The notes: a model not told the origin generated them from the sequence alone. A stretch of 64,000 nucleotides of DNA from Achromobacter insolitus (GCF_002209555.1 NZ_NJIF01000009.1:1-64000); one strand, 5' to 3'. Positions 38,499-50,638 are shown, numbered from the stretch's first letter. Numbers and translations: made by a program.

Positions 38499-39356
38499 CT
38501 ACTGCAAAAACCGCCCGAGCCCCTGCTCGCCGCCTGCCAGCAGCGTCACGACGCCCGCCAGTGCCAGATAGGGGCCGAAGGGCAGTGGCTGTCCGCGACG
38601 GGCGCGGCCGCTTAACGTCAGCGCGCCGCCGATCAACACGCCCAACAGCGATGCGCTCAGCAATAGCGTCGGCAGGGCTTCCACGCCGAACCATGCGCCC
38701 AGCGCCGCCAGCAACTTGAAGTCGCCATAGCCCATGCCCTCACGCCCCGTCAGCAGGCGGAATACATGAAAGATAACCCAGAGGAAGACGTAGCCCGCCA
38801 CGGCCCCCACCACCGCCATCTGCAAGCTGGTGTAGGCATCGAACAAATTGACCAGCAATCCGGCCCAAAGCAACGGCTGCGTCAGCACATCGGGCAGCAG
38901 CGTGGATTCGAAGTCGATCCAGGCCAGCGCCACCAACACGGCCGAGAGCCCCATGGCGGACACAGCGAGCGGAGTCGCGCCGAACCTCCAGGCGCATGCG
39001 GCGAATAGCGCGCAGGTCAGCAACTCGATGGCCGGGTAACGCCATCCGATGGCCGCGCCGCAAGCGCCACAGCGGCCCCGCAACAATAACCATCCCAGCA
39101 ATGGCAGCCGTCGCCAGCCGACCACCGGGCTGTCGCAGGCGAGACAGTGCGAGGCCGGCGACCACAAGCCATAGCGGATATCGGACGGCGGCTTGCCTGC
39201 GGCGTCCTGGCAGTGTGCCTGCCATTCCTGTTCCATCATGCGTGGCAGCCGGTGCGTCAGCACCGTCAGCCAGTTGCCGACGAACAGGCCCGCCAGCGCC
39301 GCCAGGCCGATGAACGCGCTCAGGGGCAGATCGAAGACATGCCGCATCACCGTCAT
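38499..39356 (-). CDS. pilD: Prepilin peptidase / N-methyltransferase (PilD family)
   Basis: An A24-family inner-membrane aspartic peptidase that cleaves and methylates type IV prepilins and type II secretion pseudopilins. The tetracysteine zinc site of the methylase domain is visible (CLAC and CGAC in the first third), and the two catalytic aspartates lie in WIDFE and in GYGDFK. About eight membrane segments. The start is uncertain: ATG at 39356 or 39347; longer readings upstream are not family-like. It forms a run with coaE and zapD. No pilB or pilC gene is present in this window. Confidence 0.92.
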   Translation of the reverse strand: MTVMRHVFDLPLSAFIGLAALAGLFVGNWLTVLTHRLPRMMEQEWQAHCQDAAGKPPSDIRYGLWSPASHCLACDSPVVGWRRLPLLGWLLLRGRCGACGAAIGWRYPAIELLTCALFAACAWRFGATPLAVSAMGLSAVLVALAWIDFESTLLPDVLTQPLLWAGLLVNLFDAYTSLQMAVVGAVAGYVFLWVIFHVFRLLTGREGMGYGDFKLLAALGAWFGVEALPTLLLSASLLGVLIGGALTLSGRARRGQPLPFGPYLALAGVVTLLAGGEQGLGRFLQ

Positions 39357-39550
39357 CCGCCCGCGTGGCGCACGGCCGCAACGCCGCCGCCACCAGGGCG
39401 GGCGGCGGAGCGTGGCGCGGGTCGGCAGCGGCCGTGTCGTAAATAGTGCATAAAGTGTTGACGATACCCAAGAGCGGCTAAGGGGAACGTATCGAATCTT
39501 CGCATAAGTGCGTAAAATCGGAGACAGACTCACCACACGGATAAGCTGCC

Positions 39551-40330
39551 ATGACCGCGCGCGTAGAACTCGGTACCCGCTCCCGCAAACTCAGCGTCAT
39601 GGGGCTGCTGCTCGCAGGCACCGCATTGGGCGCGGCTGGCTGTGCCCAACAGAAAACCGAAGGCTATTACGACCCGCCTGCCGAAAGCACCGTGACCGAC
39701 GCGCAGTACCAGGGTTCGGGCGCGGGCTACCGCAGCGTCATCCGCGCGCCGTCGCAGGTGCAGATCGCGCTCAAGCCCGACGCTCCGCGCAAGCAACAGA
39801 ACCAGGCCGCCCAGGCTGCCGCCGGTGGCCAGACCACCGAAGACGGCCAGGCCGTTCCTGCGGAAACCGAACATACCGCCACCTCGGCATCGGCGGCGAG
39901 CGCCCCCGTCGCCAGCCCGGCTGCCCCCAACGCCGCCGTGCAGAACCTAGTGCCGCAACCGCAGACCTACATGGGCACCCTGCCGTGCTTCTCGCCCGCC
40001 ATGCAGTGCACGGCGCAGCGCGTGACACTGACTCTGGCGCCCAATGGTCGCTGGCGCGGCCGAGTGGCCTATCTGGAAGATGACCCCAAGAAAGGTCCGC
40101 CCGTCACCGAGCAAGGCTGCTGGGACGCCACCGACGAGCGCCCGCCGCGCGTCATCCTGATGGACAGCAAGGGCAATGGCCGCGCGGAGTTCGTGGTTGC
40201 GGCCAACAACGTGCTGCGCGTGCGCTCCATCGACGGCCAGACGCCCAATCTCAACTACAACCTGACCCGCCAGCCGGATCTGGACCCGATCGACGAACTG
40301 GCCAAGGCCGCAGCGCCCAAGTGCCCGTGA
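39551..40330 (+). CDS. NlpE-like envelope lipoprotein
   Basis: A 259-residue probable lipoprotein. The signal peptide ends at AAGC (near residue 31), an acceptable though not ideal lipobox. A low-complexity Ala/Gln/Pro region (about 75-130) follows, then a domain (about 135-225) with GTLPCFSPAMQCTAQRVTL and GRWRGRVAYL that resembles the NlpE N-terminal domain, whose usual CxxC is replaced here by two cysteines six residues apart. NlpE senses surface contact and copper or lipoprotein stress in E. coli. Function here is uncertain. An AT-rich promoter region (39430-39530) lies before it. Confidence 0.7.
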   Translation: MTARVELGTRSRKLSVMGLLLAGTALGAAGCAQQKTEGYYDPPAESTVTDAQYQGSGAGYRSVIRAPSQVQIALKPDAPRKQQNQAAQAAAGGQTTEDGQAVPAETEHTATSASAASAPVASPAAPNAAVQNLVPQPQTYMGTLPCFSPAMQCTAQRVTLTLAPNGRWRGRVAYLEDDPKKGPPVTEQGCWDATDERPPRVILMDSKGNGRAEFVVAANNVLRVRSIDGQTPNLNYNLTRQPDLDPIDELAKAAAPKCP

Positions 40331-40406
40331 CGCCTGCCGGCGGCCGTTAAGCGCCGCCTTACGCGCCGCCTTACGCGCCGCCGCTCGGCAACCCGAAGCT
40401 CCAGGC

Positions 40407-40449
40407 CGGGCCTGACGAACACTGCGTTCGTCAGGCCCGATGCTTTTGG
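40407..40449 (+). terminator. Rho-independent terminator
   Basis: A perfect 14-pair stem CGGGCCTGACGAAC / GTTCGTCAGGCCCG with loop ACTGC, followed by ATGCTTTT. It ends the NlpE-like gene transcript. Just before it, at 40351-40374, there are two exact tandem copies of GCGCCGCCTTAC. Confidence 0.85.
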
Positions 40450-40484
40450 ACTAGCGCATCCGGCGGATGGCTGTCAGGGCGGGC

Positions 40485-40898
40485 CTATCCTGGATCGGGG
40501 TCCGCCTTGGAATGGGTAGGCGCGAGGTCCGTCTGACAATTGCCGTATGCCGGCGCTGGCTGTTCATGCAAGACATGGGCCGAACCCGGGCTGCCCGCTG
40601 CGGCCAGCCCGGGCGGCAACGGCAGCCCGCGTGGGCCATCCGTGCCGGCCGCGCCCGGCACGGGCGACGCACCGGAACGCCCGTGTTCGCACAACCGGCA
40701 TGCCAATTGCATGGCGTTACGGACTTGCAGCTTCGTGAAAATGCGGGAGCGGTGGGCTTCGACGGTGCGCAGCGAAATGCTCAGGTCTATGGCGATGACC
40801 TTGTTGGGACGGCCGGCTGCCACGTAGGTGACGATCTGCCGTTCGCGGGGAGTGAGCGAAGAAAGAACAGCTTCCAGGTCAGGACGGGGCATGTGCAT
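40485..40898 (-). CDS. Single-domain LuxR-type regulator
   Basis: A short DNA-binding protein of about 137 residues. A LuxR/FixJ helix-turn-helix fills about 8-75 (LTPRERQIVTYVAAGRPNKVIA, SLRTVEAHRSRIFTKL). There is no receiver or autoinducer domain; the C-terminal 60 residues are Pro/Gly/Ala-rich and probably disordered. The family start could be ATG at 40898 or 40892, or TTG at 40916. Such one-domain proteins may act as co-regulators; targets are unknown. It is convergent with the NlpE-like gene. Confidence 0.75.
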   Translation of the reverse strand: MHMPRPDLEAVLSSLTPRERQIVTYVAAGRPNKVIAIDLSISLRTVEAHRSRIFTKLQVRNAMQLACRLCEHGRSGASPVPGAAGTDGPRGLPLPPGLAAAGSPGSAHVLHEQPAPAYGNCQTDLAPTHSKADPDPG

Positions 40899-41013
40899 GG
40901 GGCGACTCGCTTGCAATGTAGGATTACACCGAGTCTGATCCGCCGCCCGCCGAGATATAAGCTGGCAATTCTGTCAGGGGGTGGACATAGACGCCACCCC
41001 CCGTTTTGCCGCC

Positions 41014-41898
<885 letters not shown>

Positions 41899-41904
41899 TC
41901 AGGA

Positions 41905-42795
41905 TCAGGCCGCGACCGCCGCCACGCTGGTATAGGCCAGGCGCACATAGATGGGAGCATAGGGCTCGGCCTGCGTGATTTCCAGCAAGGACTCGCGGGC
42001 CAGCTCCAGCATGGCGATGAAATGCACGACAACCACCGCCGCGGGCGCGCCCTCGCGGACGCGCTCCATGAAGAGGTCGCCGAATTCCATGAAGCGCACG
42101 TCGTTCAGGCGCCGCAGGATGTGCGTCATGTGATCGCGCACGGACAGCTGTTCGCGCGTGATGTGGTGATGCTGGTTCAGTTTGGCCCGCTTCATGATGT
42201 CGGCCCAGGCCGCGCGCAGGTCGTCCACGCTGACTTCCGGCAGCATGCGCTCCACGCTCAGGTCGGCCACCGCCTGGCTGCTGACAAAGTCGCGGCCCAG
42301 CTGCGGCATCGCGTCCAGCTTCTGGGCGGCCAGCTTCATCTGCTCGTACTCGAGCAGGCGGCGCACGAGTTCGGCGCGCGGATCTTCCGGCTCTTCGCCG
42401 GTGTCGGTCTTTTTGACCGGCAGCAGCATGCGCGACTTGATCTCGATGAGCATCGCCGCCATCAGCAGGTACTCGGCCGCCAGTTCCAGGTTGTGGATAC
42501 GGATCTGGTCCACATACGACAGGTACTGCCGCGTGACATCCGCCATGGGGATGTCCAGCACATTGAAGTTCTGCTTGCGGATCAGGTAGAGCAGCAGGTC
42601 CAGCGGCCCTTCGAACGCTTCCAGGAACACTTCCAGCGCATCCGGCGGGATGTACAGGTCCGTGGGCATCTGGAACAGGGGCTCGCCATAGAGGCGAGCG
42701 AACGCCACGCTGTCGATCGTGTCAGGCGTGCTGTCGACGGGCGGTTCCACTAGCGCGGCCAGGGCGTCGCCCGGGACGGAAGCGTGTTGGGCCAT
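41905..42795 (-). CDS. scpA: Segregation and condensation protein A
   Basis: ScpA, the kleisin subunit of the SMC-ScpAB condensin, 296 residues. It shows the family core FLEAFEGPLDLLLYLIRKQNFNV... in parts, including the helical N-terminal SMC-contact region and a C-terminal winged helix that ends near the protein terminus. The first 50 residues are a variable extension. It lies 16 bases behind a DUF3460 gene and 36 before panC. scpB is not in this window. Confidence 0.94.
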   Translation of the reverse strand: MAQHASVPGDALAALVEPPVDSTPDTIDSVAFARLYGEPLFQMPTDLYIPPDALEVFLEAFEGPLDLLLYLIRKQNFNVLDIPMADVTRQYLSYVDQIRIHNLELAAEYLLMAAMLIEIKSRMLLPVKKTDTGEEPEDPRAELVRRLLEYEQMKLAAQKLDAMPQLGRDFVSSQAVADLSVERMLPEVSVDDLRAAWADIMKRAKLNQHHHITREQLSVRDHMTHILRRLNDVRFMEFGDLFMERVREGAPAAVVVVHFIAMLELARESLLEITQAEPYAPIYVRLAYTSVAAVAA

Positions 42796-42811
42796 GGTTG
42801 CCGCAATGGGC

Positions 42812-43000
42812 TCAATCGGCCTGGTAGACGTACGGCTTTTGCGGCACGCGGGCCGCGCGGAAGCCTTCCAGCAGTTCCGAGTCCTGCGGTTTGTCCCAAA
42901 GACGGGCGCGGCCCTCGCGCTGGCGCTCTTCAGTGCCAGGGTGCGATTTCTTGTAGTCCTTCAGGAAAAGGGTGATCTCGGATTCGTAGTTGGTCGCCAT
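42812..43000 (-). CDS. DUF3460 family small protein
   Basis: A 62-residue protein of the DUF3460 family, conserved in Burkholderiales. It is hydrophilic, with the segment FLKDYKKSHPGTEERQREGR and C-terminal RVPQKPYVY. No function is known. It is the first gene of the DUF3460-scpA-panC run, and its position in front of scpA is common in the order. Divergent from an MFS transporter gene. Confidence 0.88.
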   Translation of the reverse strand: MATNYESEITLFLKDYKKSHPGTEERQREGRARLWDKPQDSELLEGFRAARVPQKPYVYQAD

Positions 43001-43098
43001 GGCACCAATTTCAGTGGGTTTCGGATAGGGGGAGTTTACTTCACGGCGGGCTACCCCCCGGCGTTACAATCTCGCGGCACCCATCGCCCCCTCCCGCC

Positions 43099-44539
43099 AT
43101 GTCCGCAGAAACCGCAGCAGCAGCCCGCCCCGCCTCGTCCGCCAGTGAGCAAGCAGCGCGCGCGGCGCGCATGATCCCCTTCATCGTAGGCTGCGCGCTG
43201 TTCATGCAGATGCTGGACGCCACCGTGGTGGCCACCGCTCTGCCGGCCATGGCGCACGCCCTGGGATCCACCCCCGTGCGGCTCAACGTGGCCATTACGT
43301 CCTATCTGCTGTCGGTGGCGGTATTCGTCCCTGTCAGCGGCTGGGCGGCCGACCGCTACGGCGCGCGGCGCGTGTTCGTGGCGGCTATCGGCCTGTTCAC
43401 GCTCAGTTCCGTGGCCTGTGCGCTGTCCCAGGACCTGCCGCAGCTGGTCCTGGCCCGCGTCGTCCAGGGGATGGCGGGCGCGATGATGGTCCCCGTGGGG
43501 CGCATCATCCTGCTGCGCACCGTGCCCAAGCAGGACTTGCTGAAGGCCATGTCCTTTCTTTCCATTCCGGCCTTGCTGGGCCCGGTGATCGGCCCCCCGC
43601 TGGGCGGGTTCATGGTCACCTATATGTCCTGGCACTGGATCTTCCTGATCAATATCCCGATCGGCGTGCTGGGCATTTTTCTGGTGCTGCGCTATGTCGC
43701 GGAAATCCGCGAGGAATCCGCTCCGCGCCTGGACTGGCCGGGGTTCCTGCTCAGCGCGATCTGCCTGGCCACCCTGGTCAGCGGCTTCGAGGCCATCGGC
43801 CGCGACGTGATGCCCCTGCCTGTGCTGCTGGGACTGATCGCCGTGGGCACCATCTGCGGCCTGCTTTATGGCTGGCACGCTCGGCGCACGGAACATCCCA
43901 TCATCGACCTGTCCCTGATGCGGATCCCTACCTTCGCCATCTCCACGCTGGGCGGCAATCTGTGCCGCTTCGCCGTGGGCGCCACCCCCTTCCTGCTGGC
44001 CATGTTGCTGCAAGTCGGCTTCGGCCTCACGCCTTTCTCGGCCGGCCTGATCACCTTCGCCAGCGCCGCGGGCGCGCTATTGATGAAGTTCGTGGCCACG
44101 CCCATCGTCAGGTACTTCGGCTTTCGCCGCGTGCTGACCGTCAACGCCTTGCTGGCGGGCGCGTTCATCGTGGTCTGCGGCGCCTTCACACCCACGACGC
44201 CGGTGTGGCTGATGATCGCCGTGCTGCTGGTCGGCGGCTTTTTCCGTTCGCTGCAATTCACCGGGGTAAATACGCTAACCTATGCTGACATCCCCCCGTC
44301 CAAGATGAGCCGCGCCAGCAGTTTCGCTGCCATGGCGCAACAACTGGGCATCAGCCTGGGCGTGGGCGTGGCCGCGGTGACGCTGAACATCAGCATGTCC
44401 TTGCGCGGCGCGGAAACGCTGGCGATTCGCGACGTCGTCGCGGGCTTCATCGTCGTCGGCGTGCTGTGCATGGCTTCGACCTTCTCCTTTAGACGCCTCG
44501 ACCCTCTGGCCGGGGCACACCTGAACGGCGCCAAACAAA

Positions 44540-44553
<14 letters not shown>
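43099..44553 (+). CDS. MFS drug exporter (DHA2 family)
   Basis: A 484-residue proton-driven exporter of the EmrB/QacA (DHA2) family with about fourteen membrane segments. Visible motifs are [18 protein letters not shown] (motif D1 region), the loop [12 protein letters not shown] (motif A) and [11 protein letters not shown] (motif C, antiporter). A variable N terminus of 25 residues precedes the first segment. It overlaps glpK by 14 bases, so the two are probably co-transcribed, though a functional tie between them is not obvious. Confidence 0.9.
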
Positions 44554-46066
<1,513 letters not shown>

Positions 46067-46224
46067 GCGAGGGTTTCTTGGGTTTGCAGATTGCTGGCAA
46101 AGGCCGTTGCTCTTCGTAGGCCACCCAGCCGTCCGCGCCGACGTGCTACTTGAGTCTGGGCTTGTTACGCTGCTGGAATTACGGTCGGGGATGACGCTTG
46201 GGTTGCCCGTCACTCTCGGCCGCG

Positions 46225-46362
46225 CGGGCGGCGTGGCGGCGGGCAACCTCGATGCGCCCGACGGAATCCGAAGGGAAGGCCGAAGGCCTGGACGAGGATG
46301 AGGATGGGGCAGCCCGGAGCGAAGGCTCCGGGCCGCAATCGTGGGCGCTCGCCGCCACGCCG
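46225..46362. repeat. Dispersed structured intergenic repeat, copy B
   Basis: Second copy of the element at 1-113. The core is shared (GGAATCCG, ACGAGGATGA, GGGGCAG, CCGCAATCGT). The outer stem pairs 46225-46242 with 46345-46362 (17 of 18 positions), the first hairpin is AGGCC-GAA-GGCCT (46275-46287), and the second hairpin is at 46310-46331. A further outer pairing of GCCCGT (46203-46208) with ACGGGC (46370-46375) extends it. It lies between the convergent genes glpK and ilvD. The rest of the gap, 46067-46200, shows nothing recognisable. Confidence 0.65.
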
Positions 46363-46408
46363 CCCTCGCCAACGGGCGACCTAAGAAGCGCGAGCCACAA
46401 CAACAGCC

Positions 46409-46438
46409 AAAAAAAAAAGCGGCGCCCAAAAGCGCCGC
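46409..46438 (-). terminator. Rho-independent terminator of ilvD
   Basis: On the minus strand, a stem GCGGCGC / GCGCCGC with loop TTTTGG is followed by ten T residues. It lies 27 bases after the ilvD stop and is a textbook terminator for that gene. Confidence 0.93.
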
Positions 46439-46464
46439 CCTACTCAAAAGTCAGCAGCCAACAA

Positions 46465-48333
46465 TCACCGCTTGCCCTTCTGCTTCAGCTGCGACAAATC
46501 CCGCACCGCCCCGCGATCCGCTGAAGTCGCCAACGCAGCATAAGCTTGCAACGCCTGCGACACGACACGCTCGCGCCCGACCGGCTCCCAGCCGTCGGCC
46601 CGCGCATCCATCGCCGCGCGGCGGCGCGCCAGTTCCTCGTCGGACACGGCCAGATGCATTTTGCGGTTCGGGATGTCGATCTCGATCACATCGCCCTCTT
46701 CCACCAGGCCGATGGTGCCGCCTTCCGCCGCCTCCGGCGAAGCGTGGCCGATCACCAGACCCGACGAGCCGCCCGAGAAGCGGCCATCCGTGAACAGAGC
46801 GCAGGTCTTGCCCAGGCCCTTGGACTTCAGGTAGGACGTGGGGTACAGCATTTCCTGCATGCCCGGACCGCCCTTCGGGCCTTCGTAGCGGATCACCACC
46901 ACGTCGCCCGGAACGATCTTGTCGCCCAGAATGCCTTCGACGGCATCATCCTGGCTTTCGAAGACGCGCGCGCGGCCAGTGAAGACCCATTGCGACTCGT
47001 CCACGCCAGCCGTCTTCACGATGCAACCCTTTTCTGCCAGGTTGCCGTACAGCACGGCCAGGCCGCCATCCTTCGAATAAGCGTTTTCCTTGCTGCGGAT
47101 GCAGCCCGTCTTGCGGTCCGTATCCAGCGTCAGGAAGGTGGCATCCTGGCTGAAAGCCACCGTGGTGGGAATGCCGCCGGGGGCCGCGCGATAGAACTTC
47201 TGTGCTTCCTCGCCGGCGCCGCCGGCCACGTCCCACTGCTTGATTGCATTACCCAGCGTGCCGCTGTGCACGTTGCCGCAGGACAGGTCCAGCAGGTCCG
47301 CGCGCGCCAGTTCGCCCAGGATGCCCAGGATGCCGCCCGCGCGATGCACGTCTTCGATGTGGTACTTGTCGGTGGCGGGCGCCGCCTTGCACAGGCAGGG
47401 CACCTTGCGCGAGATGCGGTCGATGTCGGCCATGGTGAAATCCACACCCGCTTCCTGCGCCGCGGCCAACAGGTGGAGCACGGTGTTGGTGGAACCGCCC
47501 ATCGCCACGTCCAGCGCCATGGCGTTCTGGAACGCGCTCTTGGTGGCGATGCTGCGCGGCAGGACCGAGGCGTCTTCTTCCTGGTAATAGCGGCGGCACA
47601 GGTCCACCACCAGGCGGCCGGCCTGTTCGAACAGGCCGCGGCGCCAGGCGTGCGTGGCGACGATGGTGCCGTTGCCCGGCAGGGCCAGGCCAATGGCTTC
47701 GGTCAGACAGTTCATCGAGTTGGCGGTGAACATGCCGGAACAGGAGCCGCAGGTCGGGCAGGCGCTGCGTTCGACTTCGGCCACATCGGCGTCAGATACG
47801 TTGGGGTCCGCGGCCTTGATCATGGCGTCGATCAGGTCGATCTTGGCGATGACCTTGCCGTCAGTGGGCGACTTGACCTTGCCCGCTTCCATGGGACCGC
47901 CCGACACGAATACGACCGGGATGTTCAGGCGCATGGCGGCCATCAGCATTCCGGGGGTGATCTTGTCGCAGTTCGAGATGCAGACCATGGCGTCGGCGCA
48001 ATGCGCGTTGACCATGTATTCGACCGAGTCGGCGATCAGTTCGCGGGAGGGCAGCGAATACAGCATGCCGCCGTGGCCCATCGCAATGCCGTCGTCCACG
48101 GCGATGGTGTTGAATTCCTTGGCGACACCGCCGGCAGCCTCGATTTCCTTGGCAACCAGCGCGCCCAGGTCGCGCAGGTGCACGTGGCCCGGCACGAACT
48201 GCGTAAACGAGTTCACTACCGCGATGATCGGCTTGCCGAAGTCGCCATCCTTCATGCCGGTGGCGCGCCACAGGGCGCGGGCGCCGGCCATGTTGCGGCC
48301 GTGGGTCGAGGTGCGGGAGCGGTAGTGCGGCAT
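46465..48333 (-). CDS. ilvD: Dihydroxy-acid dehydratase
   Basis: IlvD dehydrates 2,3-dihydroxy-3-methyl acids to 2-oxo acids in valine, isoleucine and leucine synthesis. The 622-residue length fits the long E. coli-like type with an oxygen-sensitive Fe-S cluster. Cysteines that bind the cluster are seen in [11 protein letters not shown] and [19 protein letters not shown]; the metal-binding serine region [10 protein letters not shown] lies near the C terminus. It is monocistronic, with its own terminator. Confidence 0.96.
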   Translation of the reverse strand: MPHYRSRTSTHGRNMAGARALWRATGMKDGDFGKPIIAVVNSFTQFVPGHVHLRDLGALVAKEIEAAGGVAKEFNTIAVDDGIAMGHGGMLYSLPSRELIADSVEYMVNAHCADAMVCISNCDKITPGMLMAAMRLNIPVVFVSGGPMEAGKVKSPTDGKVIAKIDLIDAMIKAADPNVSDADVAEVERSACPTCGSCSGMFTANSMNCLTEAIGLALPGNGTIVATHAWRRGLFEQAGRLVVDLCRRYYQEEDASVLPRSIATKSAFQNAMALDVAMGGSTNTVLHLLAAAQEAGVDFTMADIDRISRKVPCLCKAAPATDKYHIEDVHRAGGILGILGELARADLLDLSCGNVHSGTLGNAIKQWDVAGGAGEEAQKFYRAAPGGIPTTVAFSQDATFLTLDTDRKTGCIRSKENAYSKDGGLAVLYGNLAEKGCIVKTAGVDESQWVFTGRARVFESQDDAVEGILGDKIVPGDVVVIRYEGPKGGPGMQEMLYPTSYLKSKGLGKTCALFTDGRFSGGSSGLVIGHASPEAAEGGTIGLVEEGDVIEIDIPNRKMHLAVSDEELARRRAAMDARADGWEPVGRERVVSQALQAYAALATSADRGAVRDLSQLKQKGKR

Positions 48334-48440
48334 GGTTTGTCTCTGGCTGTAGCTGTTAGCGTAGGCGGCAAAACGTTAAATAATACGCTGGTTCCGGGGC
48401 CGGCCGTCTCTGGGCCGTCCACGGGACGCCGCCGCGGCCA

Positions 48441-49256
48441 TCAGGCGGACGCCACCCCGCGCGCCGCAAATGCGCTGGGCGGCTCGCCCACGGCCTTGCG
48501 GAACATGGCGGCAAACGCGCTCGGGCTTTCGTAGCCCAGGTCCAGCGCCACTTCCAGCACGCGCTCGCCGCGCGCCAGCCGCTCCATCGCCGCCAGCAGC
48601 CGCGCCTGCTGGCGCCAGCGGCCGAAAGTCATGCCGGTGTGGCGCAGGAACAGCCGGTGCACCGTCTTCGGGTCCACCCCCAGCGCGCGCGCCCAATCGG
48701 CCGCGCCGTCCTGACGTTCCGGATGCCGCACGATGGCGCGGCAGATACGCGCCAGACGAGGTTCGGTGGGTTGCGGCAGATGCAGGGGCAACGCGGGCTC
48801 CTGACGCAATTCGTCCAAAAGCAGCATCATCAACCGGCCGTCGCGCGTGCCGGGCGCCCAGTCCAGCGGTACCTCCGCCGCGGCGACCATCAGCTCGCGC
48901 AACAGGGGCGAGATCGACAACACGCAGCACTGGTCGGGCAAGTGGTCAGCGGCGCCGGGTTCGACGAACACCGTGCGCATGCGCGGCTGGCCGCTCATAC
49001 GGATGCCGTGCGGCACCCAGGCAGGCACCCACACGCCGCGGGTGGGGGGCACCACCCAGATTCCTGCGTCCGTATCCACCACCATCACCCCGGAGATCGC
49101 ATAAACCAGTTGGGCTCGGCGATGCCGATGGCGCCGGATGCGATGGCCGTCCTCGTAATCCACGGCCAACCCGGCCACCGGACGGCGCGAGGACTCGTAG
49201 GGGAACAAATCCAGATCTGCGGGTTTGTAGGGCGCGCGGGCGGCGGGTATGTCCAT
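48441..49256 (-). CDS. AraC-family regulator (NimR-like)
   Basis: A 271-residue AraC regulator with an N-terminal cupin domain (about 30-115, HRHRRAQLVYAISG and VWVPAWVPHGI) and a C-terminal double helix-turn-helix (about 165-260, ending ALDLGYESPSAFAAMFRKAVGEPP). It resembles the E. coli NimR/YeaM type, which controls an adjacent exporter; no exporter is adjacent here. It is divergent from the leuA fragment. The target and ligand are unknown. Confidence 0.86.
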   Translation of the reverse strand: MDIPAARAPYKPADLDLFPYESSRRPVAGLAVDYEDGHRIRRHRHRRAQLVYAISGVMVVDTDAGIWVVPPTRGVWVPAWVPHGIRMSGQPRMRTVFVEPGAADHLPDQCCVLSISPLLRELMVAAAEVPLDWAPGTRDGRLMMLLLDELRQEPALPLHLPQPTEPRLARICRAIVRHPERQDGAADWARALGVDPKTVHRLFLRHTGMTFGRWRQQARLLAAMERLARGERVLEVALDLGYESPSAFAAMFRKAVGEPPSAFAARGVASA

Positions 49257-49600
49257 TTTGCGATGATTGTGGCCAGAATGGCGTTAGACGGTCGTTTCCA
49301 GTGTACCTATCATCCTCGCATCCTTCAGGCTTTACCCAATTCACCCCATGTCCGTGTCCGCACAGTCCGCCGCTATCCGCTTCCGTGCCGCGCTTGCGGC
49401 CGCCGGCTGCGCGCGGGTTGGTGGGATGGGCCGCCCTGTTCTAGCGCTGCGACTAGCGCGCGGTTGCCGGGCCTTGCGCCCCGTGGCCGCCCGGCAGCCC
49501 AGGGCCCTCTGACGGACCCTGCCGCCACCTCCCCTTGCCTGGCCGTCCCGCCTCTGAACGCGGGCGGCCGACTGCCGCCGCATCCCGGCCGGAGGTTTCC
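49257..49600 (+). promoter_or_regulatory. leuA upstream region with possible leader peptide
   Basis: This 344-base gap has no established gene. A TATCAT hexamer (49308-49313) could be a -10 element. A short frame from ATG 49348 (inner ATG 49426) to TGA 49511-49513 includes several leucine codons, among them two rare CTA codons ([10 protein letters not shown]), which recalls leucine attenuation leaders. I could not draw a convincing terminator/antiterminator pair, so this is a weak suggestion. The GGAGGT at 49591-49596 is the ribosome binding site of leuA. Confidence 0.25.
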
Positions 49601-50638
49601 ATGCTTGAACAACCCCAGCACAAATACCGTCCCACCCTTCCCTTCGCCCGCGACTATGCGGAACGCACCTGGCCGTCGCGGCGCCTGACGACGCCACCCA
49701 TCTGGATGAGCACCGATATGCGCGACGGCAATCAAGCGCTGATCGAGCCGATGGACGCGACGCGCAAGCTGCGCTGCTTTGAACAATTGGTGGCCGTGGG
49801 GTTGAAGGAGATCGAGGTGGCCTTCCCCTCGGCCTCCGACACCGATTTCAATTTCGTGCGCCAGCTGATCGAAGAGCGCCGCATTCCCGGCGACGTCACC
49901 ATCGAAGTGCTGACCCAGTCGCGTCCCGACCTGATCGAACGCACTTTTGAGGCACTGCGCGGCGTGTCCCGGGCGATCGTGCACCTCTACGCGCCCATTG
50001 CGCCGCAATGGCGCCGAATCGTGTTCGGCATGACCAAGGCGGAGATCAAGGAGATCGCCCTGGCCGGCACGCGCCAGATACGCGCGCTTGCCGATGCCCG
50101 CCCCGAAACCCGTTGGATCTATGAATACTCACCTGAAACCTTCAGCCTGGCGGAACTGGAGTTTGCGCTGGAAATGTGCGATGCCGTGAGCGAGGCCTGG
50201 GGACCGACGCCGCGGGACAAGATGATCATCAACTTGCCGTCCACCGTAGAGTGCACCACGGCCAACGTCTATGCCGACCAGATCGAGTGGATGCACCGCA
50301 ATTTGGCACGACGCGACAGCATCATCCTCAGCGTGCATCCGCACAATGACCGCGGCACGGCGGTAGCGTCGGCGGAGCTGGCGGTGCTGGCCGGCGCAGA
50401 GCGCGTGGAAGGCTGCCTGTTCGGCAACGGCGAACGCACCGGCAACGTGGACCTGGTGACGCTGGCCCTGAATCTGGACCTGCACGGCGTGCGCAGCGGC
50501 CTGGACTTCTCGGACATGGCGGCGGTGCGCGAATGCGTGGAAGCCTGCAACCAGCTGCCCGTGGACGTATTCCACCCGTATGCGTTCACTCACGCAACGC
50601 CAGCAGCGCCTCCTGCAGATGCCGCAGCCCGCGGCTGA
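49601..50638 (+). pseudogene. leuA: 2-isopropylmalate synthase, 3'-truncated
   Basis: The first 328 codons encode the catalytic barrel of the long-form (about 560-residue) 2-isopropylmalate synthase: [11 protein letters not shown] near the start, the metal-binding HPHNDRG and the [11 protein letters not shown] motif are intact. At HPYA (near 50584) the similarity stops; the family would continue with GDLVFTAFSGSHQDA, the rest of the barrel, and the leucine-binding regulatory domain. Instead the frame runs for 17 codons through the 3' end of the opposite LysR gene. About 220-240 residues are missing. The ribosome site GGAGGT is intact, so a truncated product may still be made, but activity is unlikely. 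A deletion joining leuA to the LysR gene is the simplest cause. Confidence 0.85.

Noticed and set aside
46546-48534. A 662-codon open frame antisense to ilvD
   Set aside because: Mirror frame of a conserved gene with its own terminator; no recognisable protein features.
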